Shown in pieces: positions 57,127 to 64,000 of a stretch of DNA of 64,000 bases; position 1 is the first letter of the stretch; every line of letters begins with the position of its first letter. The translations under genes were made by a program, and so were the position numbers. The notes beneath the pieces are model-generated. The model was not told where the DNA came from. It ran no database searches and saw only the letters and a program-made list of their open reading frames with translations. The stretch comes from Alternaria dauci (lineage: Eukaryota > Ascomycota > Dothideomycetes > Pleosporales > Pleosporaceae): positions 5,766,001-5,830,000 of the forward strand of contig NC_091272.1 of assembly GCF_042100115.1 (NCBI RefSeq). Direction: 5' to 3'.

Positions 57127-59224
57127 ATGGAAGCTCTCAACTGCGACAAGGTGCTTCAAGATGCACACCAATCGCTACATCACACCGAAATGGCGCACTC
57201 CGTAGCAGCCAACGACCGACAGGAACAGGTGGAGCGACGTCAGCAGCCCATCAGGCAAGTTGTCTACACATTCTTAATCAACCTCAAAGTAAGTCGTTTT
57301 TCTTGAATTTCCTTCCGAGCTATGTGGAGGATTTGATTTTTCACCATACGAGCGATACTGACATAAGGAGCTGCGGTTCGGCGAGGGATCATCTGAGGTA
57401 ATGACTATCCTGGATATCCTCAGTAGATTCCAAGAAGGAGCGCGGTCAAAGAAGGACACACTCGTTGCGATCAGGCTCGCGCTCGGAGACCAAGCAGACC
57501 TCAAGCAAGATCTCTTGAACATTCTATTCCACAGGGAAGCAGACTGGGGCGTGGGCGACTTTGACTTTGGCTCGCACGAGCTCCCCAGCCAAGGAAGCCC
57601 CAGTCCGCAATTCCTACAGCCAGCTCATCAGCCTCAGATGCGTCTGCCTCCAATCTCTCCGTTGTGGTACGAGGCAGGTCACGCTTATCCACCTGTCCAT
57701 CCTACGGGAGCAGTAGGATCTGGTAATCACGGTGGGTTTGGAATGCCAGTATCTTCGTTGCTGCACCAGACCGCGAGCCAATTCTGCCACCCGAACGTCT
57801 TCACCTCTCCTGTTTTGACCGACTCTGCCCGTTTTGGTCCTCACGTGAGAGATAGCCATGAAGGAGACACAATCCATGCAAGCAAGCAATGTGGTGTAGA
57901 AACTGTACCGCATCCAGGTCGTTCTCAGTACGAATGGGAAGAAACAGGCCATCCCAAGGGTGAGCAGCTATTTCCTCATAAGATACCATAGGCCATCGCT
58001 GACATTCGCATAGAACCCAGATCTTCTTACATTCAGCCTTGGTCTCCCGTCGCCAGTAGTTCGATGCTTGACTACACGCACCCTTTCGCCAGCAGCTACT
58101 GCGATTTCTCAGCTCTATCTCGCGGGACTCACCAGTCTCCACACTCGTCGTCAAACGAGGGACAAACGGAGGCCACCAGCCCATCCGTGCTCGGAACTCC
58201 CATCGCTGTGCCCATTGGACAGGCCATCCATGATATGCCGCCACCGTCAAATAAGCGTCGTCGAGGAAGCTCCAGAGTTCAAGTCGACGTGAGGGAGGAT
58301 ATCAACGAAGATTTTACCCACACGGCTAATCCTACTCCAAGACCAACCACGGGCATCAACCATCCATTCTTCCTACCCAAACCGAAGAAGAAGATCACGG
58401 ACGAAAACACAACGTCAGGTCGAAGAGGCGGGCACTACATTCACAGTCTGTGTGGCAAGGGCTTTTCCAGCCGATCCAAGGTCAAGAAGCATCACTGGGG
58501 CAACAAGCTTGACGATCTCGAAACAACTACCGGCTGCTGGGCGAAGAAAAACAAGCCAAGCGTAAGTTGGAACGAGCACCCGAGCTGCAAGGATGGCATG
58601 GTGGCGCTATATCTGGGGGAAACAGCTCCCTTGGCTGAATCTATGCATACGGCGTCAGTCTATAAGGCTCCGATGGCGCCTTCGATGGTACCTGAACCGG
58701 CGGGCCTTTCCCGAGCCATTACTAGCACTTCTCATCACTACCAGGAGAACCAGCCCTCTTTCGAAGGCCTGAGCTCTTATCATTCTCACCAGCTTCCCGT
58801 TCGAACGAGTTTGGACAAACTGCTCACTGCTGTCAACATCGCCTCCGAGATTGATGCGCCACGACCGCAAGGACGTATCGACTCGGTTGTCTCTCATCTC
58901 GACGCTCAAGCAGCAGCAACTGAACGCAACAAGCAGTATGTCACCGAATGGCAAAGCGCTTCTGATGGCTATGGTGTGGAGCCCTTTGTTTACGACCAGA
59001 AACACCCATACACTGACTATGAGCTCGGCCTCCAAGGTATTCATGTACCAGTCAACGTGGCTCTGCCAGGTCTGAATGGCTTGCTCTCGCATACTCCCTC
59101 CATGGATTCTCTTGCTCATCCACGCTGGCACAACGACCGCAATTTGGTTTACGCTGCCGATCCGGGCCACGCGACCCTCAGATCGTCTTTCTCGCCTGAT
59201 TCAGACGAAGGCCATCAGTCTTAG
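57127..59224 (+). CDS. Putative fungal zinc-finger-like regulator (654 aa)
   Basis: Three exons, 57127-57288, 57368-57959 and 58014-59224, give 654 aa. The N-terminal 90 residues are helical (QVVYTFLINLKELRFGEGSS, then TILDILSRFQEGARSKKDT) and could mediate protein contacts. The middle is Pro/Ser/His-rich. At about residues 365-420 there is a Cys/His module: HSLCGKGFSSRSKVKKHHWG, then TTTGCWAKKNKPSVSWNEHPSC. It resembles a degenerate C2H2 finger (first Cys of the first pair missing) followed by extra Cys/His, seen in fungal proteins I cannot name. A basic patch (NKRRRGSS) that could be a nuclear signal lies before it. The C-terminal 200 residues are low-complexity with few distinct features. 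Regulator status is inference. Confidence 0.7.
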
Positions 59225-59956
59225 GAAAGTCGACCTAGGCCTCTTCTGAAGTGTGGGTGCAGATGAGTATGTAATAGATGCGACGATTCTACGGATGCAA
59301 TATAAGCAGGTTCGAATGTAGAACTACGTATGCGAAGTAGTACATGACAATGCTTGACGGAAGGGAGCTCGGGCCATCTATCTTACTAGGTAACAACTGT
59401 GAAGAGGACAGACATGGCGTGGCCTAATTCGAAGCCTGACAACTGTATTGTATCTGAAGCTTAGATCAGGACAATGGACGCAGGTTGCTACAACGAACAA
59501 CGATGGCGGCATCATTGCTGTATCCGGTATACCATCCCGAGCGTGCATATACGACCTGTGGCGTGGTCAAGCTTCCGCCTCAACGGGTAAGCTCATTCGC
59601 AAGGGTGAGCCGCTCTCCACATCAACAACCAAGCTACATCCATGACCTTTGCCTGCCAGACCGCCGCGCTTGGTTTTTTCCGCGATTTTCCGCGAATGGT
59701 GACTTCTGCCGGTGCCTTTTGCTCCACTGATCCCAGTTGCGTGAGATTGTTTAGTCGTAATTTTAGAGCTATGACGACCGGGGCGTTGAGCCTGCAAGGG
59801 AGCCGGATGCCTCGCGGCACGACACATGGATGGGAGCAGATGCAATTGAGAGCGACAATGCTGTACGACGGCTGATCGTTGCGCTTCGTGGCACAAAAGG
59901 GATTGGTGTGCAGCTTCTGCAAGCTTGTGCGGGCCGGTTTCGTCATAGCCGTGTCG

Positions 59957-60048
59957 CTGGGGAATTGACAAATTGACACGCGTGGAGGCCTTTTGCGGGG
60001 AAGCGCACGTTCACTACCCCCAAGCGGCGACCCGCCCTTTTACCCCAG
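59957..60048. promoter_or_regulatory. Cluster of three CreA-like (SYGGRG) sites
   Basis: CTGGGG at 59957-59962, GCGGGG at 59995-60000 (plus) and CCCCAG at 60043-60048 (CTGGGG on minus), all within 92 bases and 200-300 bases before the secreted aldose epimerase. Clustered SYGGRG sites are the usual form of functional carbon-repression elements in ascomycetes, but the motif is short and could occur by chance. Confidence 0.35.
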
Positions 60049-60159
60049 TGCGACCCCGTTAGCACCATAAACCCGGAGGCTGGAGAAGTGAGTATGCGGG
60101 ATAGCATCCTAGTCACAGGATCGTGGAACGGTAATTGCGCCGATGGTCTTTTTCTGTAG

Positions 60160-60167
60160 TATTTAAT
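60160..60167 (+). promoter_or_regulatory. TATA-like element of the aldose epimerase gene
   Basis: TATTTAAT about 90 bases before the start codon at 60255, at a plausible distance for a fungal core promoter; followed by a C/T-rich leader. Confidence 0.35.
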
Positions 60168-60254
60168 CACTCGCCGCCCTTTGACCCCATACCCTTCTCC
60201 ACACCACATCACATCACCTCCACTTCTCAACTCAATCGAGCTTGGCAAGTCACG

Positions 60255-61519
60255 ATGCGGTTCTCAACTGTGCTCCCTCTCTTTGCTGCGGCTGCCCTTG
60301 CGCAGAACAGCTCCTCTCTTGGACCTGACAAGGACGGCAAGTACACAATCTCGTCCAAGGGAATCCGCGGGCACTTTATCCCATACGGCGCGTCCATTTC
60401 GAATCTGTTCGTTACGGGCAAGGACGGTGTGGAACGCGATGTCGTTCTCGGCTTCGACAACGCGACTGCTTACGAGGGCGAGGTCCATCCCCATCTTGGT
60501 GGTGTACCCGGACGTTACGCCAATCGCATTCGGAACTCTACCTTTTCCATTGACGGCGAGACCTTCAACATCGAGCCCAATGAGAACAACAACAACAACA
60601 CTCTTCACGGCGGGCCAGACGGATGGGACTACCGCAACTTCACCGTTGTGTCGCAGACGGAAGAGTCCATCACCTTCTCTATTGTCGATCCAGACGGCAA
60701 AGAAGGCTTTCCTGGTGAGGTCGTGAGCTACGTTACCTACACCATGACCCCGTACACCTGGAACATCAAGATCGTGGCGCTTGCTACCACCAAGAAGACG
60801 CCCATCATGCTGACTTCTCACGTAAGTAGACTAATCTTTTGACCAATCAAGGCGAGGCTAACTTGAGTAGACCTACTGGAACTTGGATGGATTCGGCAAC
60901 CCTGATGATGAGACTGCGCTGAACCACACTTTCCACATCCCCTACTCTGGCCAGCGTATGGACGTGGACGCAATTCTCATTCCTACCGGCACCATCCTTC
61001 CCAACGAGCAATACTCGGTCAACGATTTCTGGTCAGCTCCCAAGCAGATCGGTGCCAACCATACTGCGCCCGAGCTGCTCGGCAACTGCGGCACCAACTG
61101 CACCGGCTACGACAACTGCTACCTCGTTAACCGAAACCAGGCTGAATCTCTGGACTGGCGCAACTCCGGCCCTGTCGCTACTTTGTCTAGCGAGTGGTCT
61201 GGTATCAAGCTCGACATCTACTCCGACCAGGAGGCTTTCCAGATGTACAGCTGCCCCGGCCAAGATGGTATGTCAGATCCTTTAGAATGCTTATACAACT
61301 ACTAACAGAGCTGCAGGCACTCTGCCAATCAAATCCACCCAGGGTGGTGAGGGAGGCAGTGGATTCGTCCAAAAGTACGGCTGCATTGTCATGGAGGTCC
61401 AGGACTACATTGACGCGATCAACCACCCCGAATGGAGGCGGGAAAAGAGGCAGATCTTTGGCCCCGCTAGCCCGGCTTATACGCTCGAGGCCGAGTATGT
61501 CTTTTCTACGACAGAGTAG
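60255..61519 (+). CDS. Secreted aldose 1-epimerase (galactose mutarotase family)
   Basis: Interconverts alpha and beta anomers of sugars such as galactose; 388 aa. Exons 60255-60821, 60871-61267 and 61317-61519. Residues 1-16 are a signal peptide (MRFSTVLPLFAAAALA), predicting secretion. The fold follows: HFIPYGASISNLFVTGKDG, VLGFDNATAYEGE, HLGGVPGRYANRI with the substrate-binding Arg, NNTLHGGPDGWD with the first catalytic-site His, TSHTYWNLDG with the acid His, and DYIDAINHPEW with the catalytic Glu. Four or more N-glycosylation sequons support an external location. A Cys-rich insert (CGTNCTGYDNCY) replaces the usual short loop, as in other secreted fungal members. CreA-like sites upstream suggest glucose repression. 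Confidence 0.94.
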
Positions 61520-61889
61520 TTCTTTCTCCTTGGAACGAAACAGCGGGATATGACCGGAGCTTTGGACAAGACGATATGATACCACGTTTGCTAGTATAAT
61601 TAGACACCTTTTGAGCAAGGCATAATAGTAATTGGGTCCTTTTCCTGCTTCGCGTTGAATCTCTCTCACTCTCTCTGCCCTGCTAAGCTCATTCCCCAGT
61701 GACCACATATTTGAGATTATTGCTTAAGCTTTTGTTATCTTCACAATGTTTCTTTCTCTTACTGTTTCCCTTACACAGTACTCTAGAATATTGAAATATC
61801 GAAGTCGCTCCCAAGGGGATGCCCTACCGAGATACCTGAAGGACTCGAGGTAGGAGCTGCGCAAGATTCTTCTTGCTTTCACTTTCACC
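61520..61889. other. Intergenic region
   Basis: 3' UTR of the epimerase gene with a short CT repeat, and leader of the next gene. No other feature. Confidence 0.5.
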
Positions 61890-64000
61890 ATGGCCGACCG
61901 ACCCAAAAACGACGCCAAGAGAAGGGAAGCGAGCCCGCACCCAGTCAGTGATGCTAACCTCCAGACTCCAATTCATGTCCCCGACCTTCGAACGCCTAGC
62001 TCCACGTCGTCGTCAATATTCTCGCTGAGCAACTTCACACTCCGATCGAAAGAAGCCGACAGAAAAGCCGCCAGCGATATAACACTGCCATCACCTGCTA
62101 TGGACCCCGTACGGTACACAAGATCTGATTTCGAGCCCTGGACACCTTCTCCAAGCTATCAGAAAAAACTCCCAAATGTTCACATCAAACGCCAGCCCGA
62201 AACGTCTGAGAAGAGCAGGTCGACTCGCGGCATCGGTATCGCTCGCGCTATTGAGGTGAGAAAGAGGTTACAGCGCGTCATGGGGGTAACAGAGCCAGTC
62301 CCTTTCGTTACCCCGCCCGCTATGCCGGAAGATCTAGAGCAAGAGTTCGTTTCCGGGATGAAAGAGTACGGCCTGGACAACAGGATGCATAATATGAAGT
62401 TGGATGTGCTTAGCCAGGCCGCGAGCATGCAAGAACGTCTGCCAGAGATCAAGGAAGAGCACGAGAGCCCAGTCAGGGATACATGGACCTTTACTCAGTC
62501 TGGTCAAGAGGTAACACCGTGTAACCCGCTTGTGGAGCTGTCTGCTTTAGACAGCCCGTCCAGCAAAGACTCCAAGAAGCCGATTGGCGACGGTACTGAT
62601 GACCCGCAGCCACCTGCTCTTGGTCAATCTTCTAGGATGTCAGGTACCGAGTTTGAAGCACCCATGAGCGAGCCCATGCCGGGTTTCTACAAGGTTGGCT
62701 CTTCGCCACTTCGCATGACGTCCCCAAGTCCTGCAGTCAACCCAATCTCATCAGACGGATTTCGACCTGTGCACGCGTCGTATGACACACCTTCGTTTGC
62801 CGCCTTCAGGAAGCAAATGGAAGCATTTGAAGAACAGCATATGCCGGCATACTCTAATGCAGTTCCTAACATGGGTAGCGAGGACATCCAGACAAGCCAT
62901 TTAAGACATGCACACAACTACATCACTAGATCAGACAGTGTCTCCAGTTTTAGGAGCGTGTCTCGTATCAAGCCTCTTTTTCCATCTCCTCGCGTCGGCA
63001 CCCAGTCTTGGGATGAGAGCAAGGGTGTTTCACAGCAACATGTATCAGAAGTCCAACCTAATACAGCACCTATGTCTTCACAAGACAACACTTTCTTCGA
63101 GAACTTGTTCTGCCAGCCACCTGCGTCTAGCGTACCTCGCATCGCCGTCCAAGCCCCGTCACCAACAAAACTTCCATCGTCCAAGAAGCGCTTCACACCT
63201 CAAGTAACAGACGAATTGCTCGGATCAGCCGCCAAAGACACCCGCCCGGACAACAAGAAAGCTACTGGTCTACCAACCCTTCCCGCGTCGTCTTCAGCCT
63301 CATGGGAAGTTGAGTTCCCAGGCTACACACCCGCCCTGCTCACTATCCTCCTCACCTGGTCACACGCAATGCAGTCCTTTTACCGACGCCTTCTAGACTC
63401 TAGGACCTTCCCCATACATGCCGCCTTTCCACACAGCATTACCCCACCAGTCTACAACCGTGTCATCTCCGTCGGTTTTTATGACACTAGCGTTGTTCCA
63501 CACGAGGAGATTCGGTTCCTGGGCCCAGGCGATAAGGCTGAGATTGGTTATGCGGAGGTCGATGTATTCCGTAGCAGAGAGGAGGTGGCGGCTTTCGAAG
63601 CACAGGAGCAAGAACACTTTTCAAAGGCCCGGGCTATGAAACGGAAGTTGGGACTTGGGTCCAGATTCGGAGAGCAAAAAGGAAAGATGAGTGTGTACCA
63701 GGACCAGATGCATCTGGCAAATAGCGGAGAAGGGCGATGGGCATATGTTCTTATCAGGGGACATGCGACTTCGGACGAGGAAGTTGCGCCGCACGTCATG
63801 CTCGCATGGCACCTTTCCGCTGTTACCGACACTTCAACTTGTCTCTATACCGTCTTTCCCGATAACCATGAGCCTGTGCTCAGAAAGCCACCTGCGACGT
63901 CTGCACCGCCCAAGCAGCCGCTAAGGCGCTTGGCCTCTCTGCAGAACCTCGTCAGCCCGAGCCGTGGCCAGAGGCATCTTCATCGTGAGATTCGCTCTGC
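61890..64000 (+). CDS. Uncharacterised fungal protein, cut by window end (more than 703 aa)
   Basis: Frame open without a stop from the ATG at 61890 to the end of the window (703 full codons plus two bases). The N-terminal 470 residues are mostly disordered: Ser/Pro-rich with short ordered islands (GIGIARAIEVRKRLQRVMG, AMPEDLEQEFVSGMKEYGLD). From about residue 470 a more regular domain starts (SWEVEFPGYTPALLTILLTW, then RVISVGFYDTSVVPHEEIRF and KAEIGYAEVDVFRSREEVAAF), with a charged helix and RWAYVLIRGHATSDEEVAPH. I recognise no named family. The sequence resembles fungal proteins with a C-terminal alpha/beta domain of unknown role. No intron is needed within the visible part. Confidence 0.8.
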   Translation, partial: MADRPKNDAKRREASPHPVSDANLQTPIHVPDLRTPSSTSSSIFSLSNFTLRSKEADRKAASDITLPSPAMDPVRYTRSDFEPWTPSPSYQKKLPNVHIKRQPETSEKSRSTRGIGIARAIEVRKRLQRVMGVTEPVPFVTPPAMPEDLEQEFVSGMKEYGLDNRMHNMKLDVLSQAASMQERLPEIKEEHESPVRDTWTFTQSGQEVTPCNPLVELSALDSPSSKDSKKPIGDGTDDPQPPALGQSSRMSGTEFEAPMSEPMPGFYKVGSSPLRMTSPSPAVNPISSDGFRPVHASYDTPSFAAFRKQMEAFEEQHMPAYSNAVPNMGSEDIQTSHLRHAHNYITRSDSVSSFRSVSRIKPLFPSPRVGTQSWDESKGVSQQHVSEVQPNTAPMSSQDNTFFENLFCQPPASSVPRIAVQAPSPTKLPSSKKRFTPQVTDELLGSAAKDTRPDNKKATGLPTLPASSSASWEVEFPGYTPALLTILLTWSHAMQSFYRRLLDSRTFPIHAAFPHSITPPVYNRVISVGFYDTSVVPHEEIRFLGPGDKAEIGYAEVDVFRSREEVAAFEAQEQEHFSKARAMKRKLGLGSRFGEQKGKMSVYQDQMHLANSGEGRWAYVLIRGHATSDEEVAPHVMLAWHLSAVTDTSTCLYTVFPDNHEPVLRKPPATSAPPKQPLRRLASLQNLVSPSRGQRHLHREIRS

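Larger units (their letters stand above)
59225..60254. other. Intergenic region, 1.0 kb
   Basis: Upstream region of the aldose epimerase gene. It includes the CreA-like sites and the TATA-like element listed separately. Short frames at 59480-59970 have no support. Confidence 0.5.

Overview
This is a gene-dense stretch of a filamentous ascomycete genome, most likely a dothideomycete of the order Pleosporales. The evidence is the many short introns (about 45-65 nt, GTAAG/GTATG donors, CTRAC-type branch sites), the fungal families present (PAC1/nudF, copper-fist, Zn2Cys6, PDR-type ABC, HeLo-like N-terminus), and intergenic gaps of 0.3-4 kb. I resolved 23 protein-coding genes (two cut by the window ends) and one non-coding gene. 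Exon joins were deduced from reading frame, splice consensus and family similarity.

Layout. 0-2.7 kb: start of a Stu2/XMAP215 microtubule polymerase (minus), divergent from PAC1/LIS1 (plus); both act on microtubules. 3.25-4.65 kb: a non-coding host gene whose introns carry six box C/D snoRNAs, five of which match the targets of the yeast snR72-78 cluster. 4.85-9.8 kb: a 92-aa protein and two uncharacterised fungal proteins. 13-19 kb: a copper-fist regulator and an Rgt1-like Zn2Cys6 regulator. 19.4-22.7 kb: a 1071-aa protein with a STAND/HeLo-like N-terminus. 23.3-26.1 kb: two small unknown proteins and a short-chain dehydrogenase. 27.5-34.2 kb: a MOT1-type molybdate transporter facing a PDR/ABCG efflux pump. 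36.3-40.6 kb: an acyl-CoA thioesterase and a TAPT1/Emp65-family membrane protein. 40.6-44.7 kb: the largest gene-poor gap. 44.7-46.7 kb: an STK32/YANK-type kinase with a GC-AG intron. 47.2-52.0 kb: two tandem paralogues, each predicted to join one transmembrane segment to C-terminal C2H2 zinc fingers. 52.9-64 kb: a Snf12-like SWIB subunit of SWI/SNF, a cytosine-deaminase-like amidohydrolase with altered catalytic positions, a putative zinc-finger protein, a secreted aldose 1-epimerase, and a large unknown protein cut by the window end.

The two most notable items are the snoRNA gene, where five guides obey the D/D'+5 rule at known rRNA methylation sites, and the tandem membrane-anchored zinc-finger pair, which look like undescribed membrane-tethered transcription factors. 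rRNA targets and yeast numbering are from memory and need an alignment. No tRNA, rRNA, transposon or CRISPR could be supported.
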